Positions 17,981 to 27,305 of a stretch of DNA of 64,000 bases are shown here, piece after piece. The stretch spans positions 186,001-250,000 of the forward strand of contig NZ_JMSZ01000016.1 of NCBI RefSeq assembly GCF_000691225.1, read 5' to 3'. The notes under the pieces are model-generated. The model worked only from the letters and a program-made list of their open reading frames with translations, was not told the DNA's origin and did no database searches. The stretch comes from Nitrincola lacisaponensis (GTDB taxonomy: Bacteria; Pseudomonadota; Gammaproteobacteria; Pseudomonadales; Balneatricaceae). The position numbers were made by a program, and so were the translations under genes. Each line of letters opens with the position of its first letter. Within the stretch, counting starts at the first letter, position 1.

Positions 17981-19309
17981 TCAGAGAATGTAGTGGCTGA
18001 GATCTTCGTTGTGGCTCAGTTCAGCCAGTTGTGTATCGACATACGCGGCATCGATCACTACGGATTCTCCGGCACGATCTGAGGCAACAAAGGACAGTTC
18101 ATCGAGCAGTCGCTCCATCATGGTATGCAGTCGACGTGCACCGATATTTTCGGTTTTCTCGTTCACCTCAAAGGCCAGCTCGGCAATACGGCGGATGCCG
18201 CCTTCAGCAAACTCGACCTGAACTCCTTCGGTGGCCAGCAGGGCTTTGTACTGCTCTGTCAGGGATGCAGTCGGTTCGGTCAGGATGCGGCGGAAGTCTT
18301 CCGGCGTCAGTGCCTGAAGCTCAACACGGATCGGCAGACGGCCCTGCAGCTCCGGAATCAGATCCGAGGGCTTGGCCAGATGGAAGGCACCAGAGGCGAT
18401 AAACAGAATATGATCGGTTTTCACCATGCCGTATTTGGTGGTTACGGTGCAGCCTTCGATGAGTGGCAGCAGGTCACGTTGCACGCCTTCACGAGAGACG
18501 TCGGCACCACCGGTTTCGCCGCGCTTGCAGACTTTATCGATCTCATCCAGAAACACGATACCGTTCTGTTCCACCTTGTAAACAGCCTGTTGCTTGATAT
18601 CGTCTTCTTTGATCAGGCTGCCTGCTTCTTCATCGGTGAGCAGTTTCAAGGCTTCCTTGACCTTCAGGCGGCGGGTCTGCTTGCGCTGCTGGCCCAGGTT
18701 GGAGAACATGCTTTGCAGCTGGCTGGTCATCTCCTCCATGCCCGGCGGTGCCATGATTTCCACACCAACCTTGGGCTGTGCCACTTCGATCTCGATTTCC
18801 TTGTCATCCAGCTGACCTTCACGCAGTTTCTTGCGGAAAATCTGACGGGTGGCGCTGTCGGTGCGTTCACTGTCCTGGGAATAGCTGTCACGTGCAGCTG
18901 GCAGCAGAGCATCCAGAATGCGCTCTTCAGCCAGATCTTCTGCCTTGACGCGCACTTTGGTCATGGCCTCTTCGCGGACCATTTTTACCGCCATTTCCAC
19001 CAGATCGCGGACGATGGTCTCTACATCACGGCCAACGTACCCGACTTCAGTGAACTTGGTGGCTTCCACCTTGATAAACGGGGCGTTAGCCAGGCGTGCC
19101 AGACGGCGCGCAATTTCGGTTTTACCCACACCGGTCGGACCGATCATCAAGATGTTTTTCGGTGTTACTTCGGGACGCAGTGTGTCGTTCAGTTGCATGC
19201 GGCGCCAGCGGTTACGCAGGGCGATGGCGACAGAGCGTTTGGCCTGTTCCTGTCCAACAATATGACGGTTCAGTTCATGTACGATTTCACGAGGGGTCAT
19301 GTCAGACAT
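17981..19309 (-). CDS. hslU: HslU, ATPase subunit of the HslVU protease
   Basis: 442 residues. Walker A GPTGVGKT at 57-64, Walker B ([10 protein letters not shown]), the intermediate domain between them, and a C-terminal tail ending YIL that docks in HslV. It unfolds substrates and feeds them to HslV in the cytoplasm. It overlaps hslV by one base, so the two are translationally coupled, and should be transcribed from the heat-shock-type promoter before hslV. Confidence 0.97.
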   Translation of the reverse strand: MSDMTPREIVHELNRHIVGQEQAKRSVAIALRNRWRRMQLNDTLRPEVTPKNILMIGPTGVGKTEIARRLARLANAPFIKVEATKFTEVGYVGRDVETIVRDLVEMAVKMVREEAMTKVRVKAEDLAEERILDALLPAARDSYSQDSERTDSATRQIFRKKLREGQLDDKEIEIEVAQPKVGVEIMAPPGMEEMTSQLQSMFSNLGQQRKQTRRLKVKEALKLLTDEEAGSLIKEDDIKQQAVYKVEQNGIVFLDEIDKVCKRGETGGADVSREGVQRDLLPLIEGCTVTTKYGMVKTDHILFIASGAFHLAKPSDLIPELQGRLPIRVELQALTPEDFRRILTEPTASLTEQYKALLATEGVQVEFAEGGIRRIAELAFEVNEKTENIGARRLHTMMERLLDELSFVASDRAGESVVIDAAYVDTQLAELSHNEDLSHYIL

Positions 19310-19851
19310 CAGGCGTTTCCTCCGCTGACGGATTCCAGTTGTTCAATAGTGAGATTGTTATTGGTGAAGACACAGATATCAGCCGCAATATGCAGACTTT
19401 TTTCGACAATCTCTCGAGCACTGAGGTCGGTGTTGTCGATCAGCGCTCGTGCTGCTGCCAGGGCATAGTTGCCACCTGAACCGATGGCGACGACACCGTC
19501 TTCGGGCTCAATTACGTCACCGTTACCGGAGATCAGAAAGGTTTTTTCTTTGTTGGCGACCAGCATCAGCGCTTCCAGTCGTCGCAATACCCGATCACTG
19601 CGCCACTCCCGCGCCAGATAGATCACTGCGTTGACAATATTGCCCTGGTGTTTGTCGAGCTGTTGCTCAAACAGGTCACGCAGCGTGATCGCATCCGCTG
19701 TACCGCCGGCAAAGCCGGTGATCACCTTGTGCTTGTTCAGCAGACTGACTTTGCGAGCCGTGCCTTTCATGACTGTGTTGCCCAGCGAAACCTGGCCATC
19801 ACCCCCTACAACCACCTGGTCACCCCGGCGGACAGATACAATCGTTGTCAT
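19309..19851 (-). CDS. hslV: HslV, peptidase subunit of the HslVU protease
   Basis: 180 residues. The start is set at the ATG at 19851 because it places the catalytic threonine directly after the initiator methionine ([11 protein letters not shown]). The TTG two codons upstream would bury it. GFAGGTADA and the [14 protein letters not shown] segment are typical. HslV forms the proteolytic double ring of the complex. Confidence 0.97.
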   Translation of the reverse strand: MTTIVSVRRGDQVVVGGDGQVSLGNTVMKGTARKVSLLNKHKVITGFAGGTADAITLRDLFEQQLDKHQGNIVNAVIYLAREWRSDRVLRRLEALMLVANKEKTFLISGNGDVIEPEDGVVAIGSGGNYALAAARALIDNTDLSAREIVEKSLHIAADICVFTNNNLTIEQLESVSGGNA

Positions 19852-19885
19852 AGTCAATATATTCCATAGCGCATTAATGCTGATG

Positions 19886-19913
19886 ATATGGATGCAAGAT
19901 GACGTATTTCAAG
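19886..19913 (-). promoter_or_regulatory. Candidate sigma-32 promoter of hslVU
   Basis: Read on the minus strand: CTTGAAA (19913-19907), a 13-base spacer, then ATCCATAT (19893-19886), against the heat-shock consensus CTTGAAA-N13/15-CCCCATNT. The -10 has two mismatches. It ends about 35 bases before the hslV start, the right place for the heat-shock operon known elsewhere. Confidence 0.65.
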
Positions 19914-19924
19914 TCAGCAGGATG

Positions 19925-19952
19925 CCGGAAGACAGATTTTTCTGTCTTCCGG
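19925..19952 (-). terminator. Hairpin after the SPOR gene
   Basis: A perfect 12-bp stem CCGGAAGACAGA / TCTGTCTTCCGG with a four-base loop, eight bases beyond the SPOR stop codon. No uridine tract follows, so it may be a weak terminator or an mRNA 3' stabiliser that separates argS-SPOR transcripts from hslVU. Confidence 0.55.
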
Positions 19953-19959
19953 AGGCGGT

Positions 19960-20643
19960 TCAGTCCAGTGGAATCGGCAAGGGGGTGATGCCCAGACTGG
20001 TCAGCTGGTTACGTGCCCGGTTTAATTCCGTGCGGTTATTGAACGGGCCGGTGCGTACGCGATACCAGATGCCATTGTCACCCTCGACTTTGGAGGTGTG
20101 TACATTAGGCAGGCCGCTTAGCAACAGCTCAATCCGCATACGTTCGGCATCTGCTTCAGCACGGAACGAACCGGTTTGCAGCAGAAAGCGTGATTGCGCC
20201 TCGGGCGCATCGCGCGGAGTAGAGTGATAAACGTTCCGTGGTGCCTGTACTTCTGAGCGCGGCAGAATGTCGTAAAAATCAAACCGTGATTCAGGTGCTT
20301 CAGGTGGCGGTGGCATCTCGGGCTGGGCGCTTACCGGTGCCTCGGGCTCAGGCGCGGGTGTCACCACAACCGGAGCGGGCGTCGGAGCTGCCGGGGCTGG
20401 TGCTGGCGCCACAGGCTGAGGTCTGGGTGCTGGCCGTGTCTCAGTCGTGGGTGCTGAGGGTTGTGATGGTCCTGTGGCAATCAGCAGCTTTAACAGGTAC
20501 ACCAGCCCAAAAAGGGCGGCGCCAGCCAGCAGTGCTCGCGGCCACCAGGCTTTTTTGCGCGGTGGCGGTGCACTCTGGCGTTTCGGCGCACGGCTGGCAG
20601 AGCTGCTGCGACGCCGCTTTTGGGCATAGTCCTGTCGAGCCAT
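19960..20643 (-). CDS. SPOR-domain cell-envelope protein, FtsN-like layout
   Basis: 227 residues: a basic cytoplasmic N-terminus (KRRRSSSASRAPKRQ), one membrane helix (about 34-54), a Pro/Ala-rich periplasmic stretch (about 57-115), and a C-terminal SPOR domain (about 148-225) with FLLQTGSF, WYRVRTGPF and GITPLPIPL. SPOR domains bind denuded septal peptidoglycan, so the protein probably acts at the division site. It lies three bases after argS, the same position as in Pseudomonas, and is likely cotranscribed with it. Confidence 0.88.
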   Translation of the reverse strand: MARQDYAQKRRRSSSASRAPKRQSAPPPRKKAWWPRALLAGAALFGLVYLLKLLIATGPSQPSAPTTETRPAPRPQPVAPAPAPAAPTPAPVVVTPAPEPEAPVSAQPEMPPPPEAPESRFDFYDILPRSEVQAPRNVYHSTPRDAPEAQSRFLLQTGSFRAEADAERMRIELLLSGLPNVHTSKVEGDNGIWYRVRTGPFNNRTELNRARNQLTSLGITPLPIPLD

Positions 20644-20646
20644 GAA

Positions 20647-22404
20647 TTACATCTGCTCAGGCGCGGATGCACCCAACAGCTCCAGGCCGTTGGCTATCAC
20701 CTGACGAACAGCGACGCTGAGCGTCAAACGGGCATTGCGCAGATCTGCTTCTTCAATCAGCATTTTATGGCCGTTGTACCAGGTGTGGTAGTCGCCTGCC
20801 AGTTCGCGCAAATAGTTGGCCAGCAGGTGCGGCTCGTAATTGAATGCGGCGTTACGCAGGACATCCGGGTAGCGTGACAGCTTGGTGATCAAATCCTTTT
20901 CGGCATCGCTGTCGAGCAGCTTCAGTGCGGCCAGACCGGCTTGCTGATCCCAGGAGAGTCCGTCAGCTTCCAGCTTGCGCAATACCGAGCAGACGCGCGC
21001 ATGGGCATACTGAATATAGTAGATCGGGTTGTCTTTGGATTCGGACTTGGCCAGCTCCAGGTCAAAGTCCATGTGTTGCTCTGCCTTGCGCGTGACATAG
21101 AAGAAGCGGCAGGCATCCTTGCCTACTTCATCCCGCAGCTCACGCAGGGTGACAAACGAGCCGGAGCGTGTCGACATCTGCACCCGTTCGCTGCCGCGAT
21201 AGAGAATGGCAAACTGTACCAGTTTGACAATCAGGCGCTCCGGGTCATAGCCCAGTGCAGAAATCGCAGCTTTGACACGGGTGATGTAGCCATGATGGTC
21301 TGCACCCCAGACATTCACAACCTGATCAAAGCCGCGGTCAAACTTGTTCATGTGATAGGCGATATCCGAGGCGAAATAGGTGGTCTGGCCGTTGGCTCGT
21401 TTGACCACGCGGTCCTTGTCATCACCAAACGCGGTGGAGCGGAACCACAGATTACCGTCCTGCTCGTAGAGGTGTCCCTTGTCCTGCAGGATGTTCAGTG
21501 CGGTGTCTACGTCGCCACTGCTGGTCAGCGAGCGCTCCGAGAACCACACCTGATAGTCGACACCAAATTCGCTGAGGTCTTCGCGGATATCCCCGAGGAT
21601 GGCATCCAGGCCTGCATTGAAGACCAGTTCATAGTCGTTGCCGAGCAGCTGCTGGGCACGTTCAATAACGGCATCAATATAGAGGTCCTTGTCGCCGCCC
21701 TGGGGTTCGTCATCAGGCAGTCCTTCCAGTACAGCAGACAGGGGATGTTCAAAGCGTGTGCTGTGATCCTGAGCCAGTCGGTGTGCGATATCACGCACAT
21801 AATGTCCCTGGTAGCCATTGCTGGGGAAGTCCAGCTCAGCACCCAGTTCTTCCAGATAACGCAGCCAGACGCTGGCTGCCAGAATGTTCATCTGGCGGCC
21901 AGCATCATTGACATAGTATTCACGTTCAATTTCCAGACCCGCCGCTTCCAGCAGGTCGGCCACTGTTGCACCATACGCCGCACCACGTCCATGACCTACA
22001 TGCAAAGGACCGGTGGGGTTGGCAGAAACAAATTCTACCTGGACGCGAGGACCTGAATTGGGTGCTGCGCGGCCAAAGGTTTTGCCTTGTGCCAGAACAT
22101 CGCCAACCACTGTGTAAATAGCATCCGGGTTCAGAAAGAAATTGATGAATCCGGGGCCTGCAATCTCGGCCTTGATGACCTGTTCGGAGGCAGGCAGTGC
22201 GGCACAGATTTTCTCGGCCAGCTGTCGCGGGTTGCTGCGAGCTGCCTTGGCCAGTGTCATGGCAAGGTTGGTGGCCAGATCACCGTGAGCCTTGTCACGG
22301 GTATTTTCAAGATGGATGTCGGCCTGAGTGTCGGCAGGCAGGGTGCCTGCATCAATCAATGACTGAATGGCCTGAGTCAGCAGGTCGGCTAAGTGTTCTT
22401 TCAT
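20647..22404 (-). CDS. argS: Arginyl-tRNA synthetase
   Basis: 585 residues from the ATG at 22404 (MKEHLADLL); the open frame extends 35 codons further up but into non-conserved sequence and across a likely promoter. The class I HIGH motif is HVGH in [13 protein letters not shown], and the second signature is VQMSTRSG, as usual for ArgS. The C-terminal anticodon domain ends [11 protein letters not shown]. It charges tRNA-Arg with arginine. Confidence 0.97.
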   Translation of the reverse strand: MKEHLADLLTQAIQSLIDAGTLPADTQADIHLENTRDKAHGDLATNLAMTLAKAARSNPRQLAEKICAALPASEQVIKAEIAGPGFINFFLNPDAIYTVVGDVLAQGKTFGRAAPNSGPRVQVEFVSANPTGPLHVGHGRGAAYGATVADLLEAAGLEIEREYYVNDAGRQMNILAASVWLRYLEELGAELDFPSNGYQGHYVRDIAHRLAQDHSTRFEHPLSAVLEGLPDDEPQGGDKDLYIDAVIERAQQLLGNDYELVFNAGLDAILGDIREDLSEFGVDYQVWFSERSLTSSGDVDTALNILQDKGHLYEQDGNLWFRSTAFGDDKDRVVKRANGQTTYFASDIAYHMNKFDRGFDQVVNVWGADHHGYITRVKAAISALGYDPERLIVKLVQFAILYRGSERVQMSTRSGSFVTLRELRDEVGKDACRFFYVTRKAEQHMDFDLELAKSESKDNPIYYIQYAHARVCSVLRKLEADGLSWDQQAGLAALKLLDSDAEKDLITKLSRYPDVLRNAAFNYEPHLLANYLRELAGDYHTWYNGHKMLIEEADLRNARLTLSVAVRQVIANGLELLGASAPEQM

Positions 22405-22505
22405 GCGTCTTCCGTTAGGTGACTGGTTCCAGACCGGGAAGCGGTCGGATAAGGACTGATCGAATAGTATAATTCGTCCGGTGCCCTGAATGCCAATCCC
22501 CGATA

Positions 22506-24713
22506 TCAATAACTGTCCAGTGGGTCCACATCAATTGACCAGCGTACCTGGTTACGGCCTTTATGCTGGGTAAGAAAATGCAGAATGTGTCGCAGCAACT
22601 GGTGCAGTTCTGAGCGCTGGCGGCTTTGTATCAGCAGTTGAGCACGGTAGAGGCCCGCGCGTTTTTCCATCGGTGAGGGGAAGGGGCCAGACCAGTGGCT
22701 GCCGGGGGGTGGATTCAGTTGTGCTTCCATGGTTTCGCGAATATCTCTGAGAAAGGCTTCGGCACGTCCTTGATGGGTAGCTTCAGCGCGGATCAGGGCA
22801 TGGGATGTGAAAGGCGGAAGCCCGGCTGCGTGACGCAGTTGCAGCTCGGAGTTGGCAAAAGCGCTGTAACTTTCCCGGATCAGGGCGTTGAGCATGGGGT
22901 GGTCCGGGTGCCGGGTTTGCATGACCACTTCACCCGGATGGTCCGCACGTCCGGCGCGTCCGGCAACCTGAAGGATCAACTGGGCGGTTTTTTCCATGCC
23001 ACGAAAATCGGCACTGAACAGGCCGCTGTCGGCATCCAGTACTGCCACCAGCGTGACTTTGGGAAAGTGGTGACCTTTGGCCAGCATTTGAGTACCGATC
23101 ATGATGCAGGGCTTGCCTGTATGGATTTGTTCCATCAGGTGCTTCATGGCATCTTTGCGTGCTGTGCTGTCACGGTCGATACGCAATACCGGCGTATCAG
23201 GAAAATGGTCCTGAAGAAAGTCTTCAGTACGTTCGGTCCCCGCGCCAGAAGGTCGCAAGTCATCACTGCCGCACTGGTGGCAGCGTTTGGGGATGGGCGT
23301 TTGTCGGTCACAGTGATGGCAGTGCATGTGCGGCGGAGAACGGTGCAATGTCATGCGGGCATCGCAGCGGGTGCATTCGTTTACCGCACCGCACTGGTGA
23401 CAGATCAGCGAGGGTGAAAAACCGCGCCGATTGAGGAATACCAGTACCTGAGTGCCCTGTCGCAAGTGCTGCTGCATGCGCGTGAGCAGGCTGGCTGACA
23501 GTCCGCAGCTCAGCGTTTCACCTCGTATGTCCAGCAGTTCAAAGGCAGGTGGTCGGGCACCTCCGGCTCGCTGTGTCAGGCGCAGGTGTCGGTAGCGCCC
23601 GGCCTGGGCGTTGTGCAGACTTTCCAGTGATGGCGTAGCACTGCCCAGCAGCAAGGGTATCGCTTCCTGTCGGGCCCGCAGCACTGCCAGATCGCGTGCG
23701 GAATAGCGAAAGCCATCCTGCTGCTTAAAAGACAGGTCATGCTCTTCATCAACAATGATCAAGCCGGGATGACGCATCGGGGTGAAAATTGCCGAACGGG
23801 TGCCGATCAGAATACGTGCGCTGCCCTGGCGGGCCAGCAGCCAGGCATCCAGTCGCTGACGATCATTCAGGCCTGAGTGTAATGCCACCACAGGTACCTG
23901 GAAGCGGCTTTTGAAGCGAGCCAGTGTCTGGGGTGTCAGTCCGATCTCGGGTACCAGAACCAGTGCCTGACGACCCTGGGTCAGGGTTTGCTGAATCGCC
24001 TGCAGGTACACTTCGGTTTTGCCTGATCCGGTCACGCCTTCAAGCAGCCAGGTACAAAAGCCAGGCTGACTGTTGATCTGTTGCAGTGCAGCCTGTTGCT
24101 CAGTGTTCAGCGTCAAGGGTGCTTCACGCAACAGGTCACTGCTTTCGCGATCCTCTGCATGAACCGGTGAGGGGCGGTGGATAAAGGATTCAGCCAGCCC
24201 CTTGTCCTGAAGCGTTTTCAGCAGGTTGACGGGAATGGATTCGACACGCAACAGGTCGGTACTGACTCCTTCGGGATTGCGCAGCAGCAGGTCGAGTAGT
24301 TCACGCTGGCGCACCGCGGTGCCGGAAAGCTGCTCCAGTGCGGCATTGGCAGTGGCGCGCCACAGGGTTGCGTGGGCAAAGTCCGCCTCCTCTCCCTTGC
24401 GCAGCAGTGCCGGCAGAGCCTGGCTGAGTGCCTCGCCTTCCGGAAATGCATAGTAACTGGCAGCCCAGCGTGCCAGATAAAGCTGTGGCGTATCCAGTAC
24501 AGGCGTGTCATCCAGAATTGCCAGGGCTGATTTCAACTGTTTTGGCGGCAGATCGGAGTGTTCAGCACATTCGACAATAATACCGATCATCTCGCGCCTG
24601 CCAAACGGAACGCGAACCCGGCAGCCCACTGCTGGCGGGTGATGCAGGGGTTGCGGTGGCCGATAGTCAAATAGCCGGTGCAAGGGGGTCGGCAGGGCAA
24701 CTCTGAGGATCAC
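22506..24713 (-). CDS. priA: Primosomal replication-restart helicase PriA
   Basis: 735 residues with a GTG start at 24713 (GTG ATC CTC AGA). It has the N-terminal DNA-binding region ([19 protein letters not shown]), Walker [13 protein letters not shown], the DEEH box in [11 protein letters not shown], and a zinc-binding cluster of paired cysteines (CHQCG, CTRC, CHHC, CHQCG) at about 440-480. It reloads the replisome at stalled forks. It lies between argS and the divergent rpmE as in Pseudomonas. Confidence 0.97.
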   Translation of the reverse strand: MILRVALPTPLHRLFDYRPPQPLHHPPAVGCRVRVPFGRREMIGIIVECAEHSDLPPKQLKSALAILDDTPVLDTPQLYLARWAASYYAFPEGEALSQALPALLRKGEEADFAHATLWRATANAALEQLSGTAVRQRELLDLLLRNPEGVSTDLLRVESIPVNLLKTLQDKGLAESFIHRPSPVHAEDRESSDLLREAPLTLNTEQQAALQQINSQPGFCTWLLEGVTGSGKTEVYLQAIQQTLTQGRQALVLVPEIGLTPQTLARFKSRFQVPVVALHSGLNDRQRLDAWLLARQGSARILIGTRSAIFTPMRHPGLIIVDEEHDLSFKQQDGFRYSARDLAVLRARQEAIPLLLGSATPSLESLHNAQAGRYRHLRLTQRAGGARPPAFELLDIRGETLSCGLSASLLTRMQQHLRQGTQVLVFLNRRGFSPSLICHQCGAVNECTRCDARMTLHRSPPHMHCHHCDRQTPIPKRCHQCGSDDLRPSGAGTERTEDFLQDHFPDTPVLRIDRDSTARKDAMKHLMEQIHTGKPCIMIGTQMLAKGHHFPKVTLVAVLDADSGLFSADFRGMEKTAQLILQVAGRAGRADHPGEVVMQTRHPDHPMLNALIRESYSAFANSELQLRHAAGLPPFTSHALIRAEATHQGRAEAFLRDIRETMEAQLNPPPGSHWSGPFPSPMEKRAGLYRAQLLIQSRQRSELHQLLRHILHFLTQHKGRNQVRWSIDVDPLDSY

Positions 24714-24810
24714 AGGCAGTTTCGTTCCGTATAATGTCCGGGTATCAGGATATCTGAGCGAAGCCTACAGTCTAGAGGCTTTTATCTGGCGATAAAATAG
24801 CCTTTTTAAG

Positions 24811-24839
24811 TTGCGGGGAGCGGTCACTCGCCGTATAAT
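24811..24839 (+). promoter_or_regulatory. Sigma-70 promoter of rpmE
   Basis: TTGCGG (24811-24816), a 17-base spacer and a perfect TATAAT (24834-24839). It predicts a 5' leader of about 130 bases before rpmE. Confidence 0.75.
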
Positions 24840-24908
24840 TCCGGCCCTTGTAAATTGTACGGGTGGGTGATACCTCGATTCGGGGCGTAAACCTGTCCAT
24901 CCTTGTTA

Positions 24909-24950
24909 GTGCGGTGCCTGACAACAATGAATTTGATCAGGTGGCGGCAC
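24909..24950 (+). promoter_or_regulatory. Candidate structured L31 leader
   Basis: The rpmE leader can fold into a hairpin: GTGC (24909-24912) with GCAC (24947-24950), an internal loop, then CCTGA (24917-24921) with TCAGG (24937-24941). It ends 25 bases before the rpmE start. Autoregulatory leaders bound by L31 are known in Gammaproteobacteria. Whether this one matches that family needs a covariance search. Confidence 0.45.
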
Positions 24951-24975
24951 ACGCATAACTCCCATGAGGTTTAAA

Positions 24976-25194
24976 ATGAAAGCTGGTATCCATCCCGAAT
25001 ACACAGACATCACGATCACCTGCTCTTGCGGTAACGTGATGCAGACCAAGTCGACTCTGGGTCAGAGCGCAATGCTGGTTGACGTATGCAGCAGCTGCCA
25101 CCCGTTCTACACCGGTAAGCAGAAAGAAGCGACTACTGGTGGTCGTGTTGACCGTTTCAACAAGCGTTTTGGTGCGCGTTCGCTCAAGAAATAA
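24976..25194 (+). CDS. rpmE: Ribosomal protein bL31, zinc-binding form
   Basis: 72 residues from the ATG at 24976 (MKAGIHPEY), behind ATGAGG; an upstream in-frame ATG four codons earlier overlaps that ribosome site. It keeps all four zinc ligands (CSC at 16 and 18, CSSC at 37 and 40), so it is the C+ paralogue rather than the zinc-free one induced under zinc starvation. It is followed by a strong terminator. Confidence 0.97.
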   Translation: MKAGIHPEYTDITITCSCGNVMQTKSTLGQSAMLVDVCSSCHPFYTGKQKEATTGGRVDRFNKRFGARSLKK

Positions 25195-25223
25195 GCGCCT
25201 GTACCGAAAGCGTCAGATTCTGC

Positions 25224-25256
25224 AAAAAGCATCCACGGGATGCTTTTTGTTTTTTT
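25224..25256 (+). terminator. Intrinsic terminator after rpmE
   Basis: Stem AAAAAGCATCC / GGATGCTTTTT with a three-base loop, followed by GTTTTTTT. Confidence 0.92.
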
Positions 25257-25399
25257 GCTCCGACGTTCCCTGATTTTACCGCGCTATGGCGGTGCGCTCA
25301 GGGTGCGTTGGTGCACTCTAAAAGGGCGGTTGTTGTCAACATGACTTTTGGTTATGATGCAAAACCGTTTAACTACAACCTTAGTTGGAATCTGCAACC

Positions 25400-26665
25400 A
25401 TGTCTCAAGATTTTAAGCAAGCGGCTCTTGATTACCACGAGTTCCCTCGTCCGGGTAAAATCAGTGTAGAGCTCTCGACGTCTGCAGAGACGGCCCGAGA
25501 CCTCGCGCTGGCCTATTCTCCGGGTGTGGCGGAGCCGGTACGCGAGATCGCCAAAGATCCTGAAGCGGCCTATCGTTATACTTCGAAGGGTAACCTGGTT
25601 GCCGTTATTTCCAATGGGACCGCCATTCTGGGACTGGGTGATCTGGGGCCTCTGGCCTCCAAGCCCGTCATGGAAGGCAAGGCACTGTTGTTCAAGCGTT
25701 TTGCCAATATCGATTCAATTGATATTGAAGTAGACGCTGAAAGCCCACAGGCGTTCATCGATACGGTTGCACGTATTGCTGAAACCTTCGGCGGCATCAA
25801 CCTGGAAGACATCAAGGCGCCGGAATGCTTTGAGATAGAGCGTACGCTGATCGAGCGTTGCAATATCCCGGTATTCCACGACGATCAGCACGGTACGGCG
25901 ATTGTGACCGCTGCCGGTATGATCAATGCGCTGGAGCTGGCCGGCAAAAAGCTGGAAGAGGCTTCGATTGTCTGTCTGGGTGCCGGTGCAGCCGCCAGTG
26001 CCTGCATGAAGCTGCTCATTAACATGGGCGCGAAAGTCGAGAATGTCTACATGATCGACCGTAAGGGTGTGATCCACTCCGGTCGTGATGACCTGACCGC
26101 CGAAAAAGCGGCGTTCGCTACTGAAACTGACAAGCGTACTCTGGATGATGCCATCGAGGGTGCTGATGTGTTCCTGGGTCTGTCTGGTCCAGACCTGCTG
26201 TCACCTGAACAGCTCAAGAAAATGGCAGTCAACCCTGTCGTTTTCGCCTGTGCAAACCCTGATCCTGAAATCCGGCCGGAAGTTGCCAATGCAGCCCGTC
26301 CAGATGTGATCATGGCCACAGGTCGTTCTGACTTCCCCAACCAGGTTAACAACGTACTGGGCTTCCCCTTCATTTTCCGTGGTGCACTGGATGTACGTGC
26401 TTCTGCGATCAATGAAGAGATGAAAGCTGCTGCGGTGAAGGCGCTGGCCGAGTTGGCCCGTGAACCCGTCACTCAGGAAGTACTGACAGCCTATGGTTTG
26501 CAGTCCCTGGAATTCGGCCGTGATTACATTCTGCCAAAAGCTACCGATTCACGTCTGCTGGGCCGCATTTCCTATGCGGTTGCTCAGGCAGCAATCGACA
26601 GTGGTGTGGCACGTTTACCGATGCCTGAACACTATCCGATCCGCAGCGAAGCTGAGCTGGTCTGA
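25400..26665 (+). CDS. maeB: Malic enzyme, short form
   Basis: 421 residues from the ATG at 25400. It carries the malic N-terminal domain (YSPGVAEPVREIA, GNLVAVISNGTAILGLGDLG, FHDDQHGTA) and the NAD(P)-binding domain (CLGAGAAASACMKLL). It converts malate to pyruvate and CO2. Enterobacterial MaeB is about 760 residues because of a C-terminal phosphotransacetylase-like domain; this protein stops before it, as the Pseudomonas enzyme does. Cofactor preference cannot be read with certainty. Confidence 0.93.
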   Translation: MSQDFKQAALDYHEFPRPGKISVELSTSAETARDLALAYSPGVAEPVREIAKDPEAAYRYTSKGNLVAVISNGTAILGLGDLGPLASKPVMEGKALLFKRFANIDSIDIEVDAESPQAFIDTVARIAETFGGINLEDIKAPECFEIERTLIERCNIPVFHDDQHGTAIVTAAGMINALELAGKKLEEASIVCLGAGAAASACMKLLINMGAKVENVYMIDRKGVIHSGRDDLTAEKAAFATETDKRTLDDAIEGADVFLGLSGPDLLSPEQLKKMAVNPVVFACANPDPEIRPEVANAARPDVIMATGRSDFPNQVNNVLGFPFIFRGALDVRASAINEEMKAAAVKALAELAREPVTQEVLTAYGLQSLEFGRDYILPKATDSRLLGRISYAVAQAAIDSGVARLPMPEHYPIRSEAELV

Positions 26666-26701
26666 TCTGATAGAGTCATGAAACAGCGTTGATCTGAATG
26701 C

Positions 26702-26743
26702 AAAAAACCGCTGGAGGTGTGATTCATCTTCAGCGGTTTTTTT
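26702..26743 (+). terminator. Intrinsic terminator after maeB
   Basis: Stem AAAAAACCGCTGGAG / CTTCAGCGGTTTTTTT (one G-U pair) with an 11-base loop, ending in seven Ts. Confidence 0.9.
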
Positions 26744-26777
26744 ATGGGCGGGCGTTGCGCTTTAACGAGCCATCGCA

Positions 26778-27011
26778 TCAGTTTTTCTGAACAATTGCGA
26801 CCACGCGCTGCTGAACAGGTGTGTCAACCTTGGGTAGCGCTCGAATGGTCAGGTTGTTGGGTGTGTCGCTTTCCTGGGGCAGGCACTGACGGCCATCGGG
26901 TGTCAGCCCGACATCTTTTAACAGACGGGCATCCAGGTGGGCAACACTCTGCCGGGTAACGGCACGGGTAAAATAACCTTGCAAGTGGTGTAACAGATCC
27001 AGCAGTAACAT
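26778..27011 (-). CDS. Small DUF1127-like protein
   Basis: 77 residues, ATG at 27011 with a very good AAGGAG eight bases before it. The segment SVAHLDARLLKDVGLTPDG matches the short DUF1127 (YjiS) motif, in which an LD-x-LL-x-D-x-GL core follows a basic helix. DUF1127 proteins are small and basic; some influence RNA turnover or phosphate and carbon metabolism. The role here is unknown. It sits between the maeB and uvrA terminators, so it needs its own promoter. Confidence 0.72.
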   Translation of the reverse strand: MLLLDLLHHLQGYFTRAVTRQSVAHLDARLLKDVGLTPDGRQCLPQESDTPNNLTIRALPKVDTPVQQRVVAIVQKN

Positions 27012-27081
27012 CTCAATCTCCTTTTAAAAAGGGCCGGAGATATCTTCTGGGTCTGTGGGTGGTGGGGGAACATTCACCGAA

Positions 27082-27102
27082 GGCCGCGAAGATATCGCGG
27101 CC
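27082..27102. repeat. GC-rich inverted repeat in the 5' leader of the DUF1127 gene
   Basis: GGCCGCGA / TCGCGGCC, eight perfect pairs around a five-base loop. It lies between the 28-codon frame and the DUF1127-like gene. No T tract follows on either strand. It could be an attenuator, a processing site or a protein-binding site. Confidence 0.5.
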
Positions 27103-27115
27103 GGAAAAAATCAGA

Positions 27116-27202
27116 TCACAGCGCGCGAATACGACAAATCGCCATCAGCCAGCGATTGGCGACGGAAATTCGGTGTGTCGGGCGTTTGTTCATCTGTTTC
27201 AT
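27116..27202 (-). CDS. Possible 28-residue small protein
   Basis: An ATG-started frame on the minus strand encoding a short, very basic peptide (MKQMNKRPTHRISVANRWLM, then AICRIRAL). It lies just after the uvrA terminator and just before the hairpin and DUF1127-like gene. Its composition resembles the basic first helix of DUF1127 proteins. The ribosome site is weak (GAGA 14 bases up). It may be a leader peptide or chance. Confidence 0.3.
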   Translation of the reverse strand: MKQMNKRPTHRISVANRWLMAICRIRAL

Positions 27203-27224
27203 AATCAAGGTTTCATCTCAAAAT

Positions 27225-27257
27225 AAAAAAGCCTGAACCAGGTTCAGGCTTTCTTTT
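27225..27257 (-). terminator. Intrinsic terminator after uvrA
   Basis: Stem AAGCCTGAAC / GTTCAGGCTT. On the minus strand it is followed by TTTTATTTT, and the plus strand also has a T-rich tail, so it may work both ways. Confidence 0.88.
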
Positions 27258-27305
27258 TCCTCCTTTTTGCGGCTAAGGTCAACCGCTATATTGTCAGGAG
27301 TACAT

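Noticed and set aside
18125-19468. A 447-codon open frame opposite hslU and hslV
   Set aside because: It is antisense to two certain genes, has no recognisable domain and reflects their codon bias.
20941-22056. A 371-codon open frame opposite argS
   Set aside because: Same reason: shadow of a conserved synthetase gene.
24964-24975. Upstream ATG as start of rpmE
   Set aside because: It overlaps the ribosome site of the conserved MKAGIHPEY start.
25400-26665. Malic enzyme seen as truncated because it lacks the phosphotransacetylase domain
   Set aside because: The short form is normal in Pseudomonas-type bacteria, and a strong terminator follows the stop.
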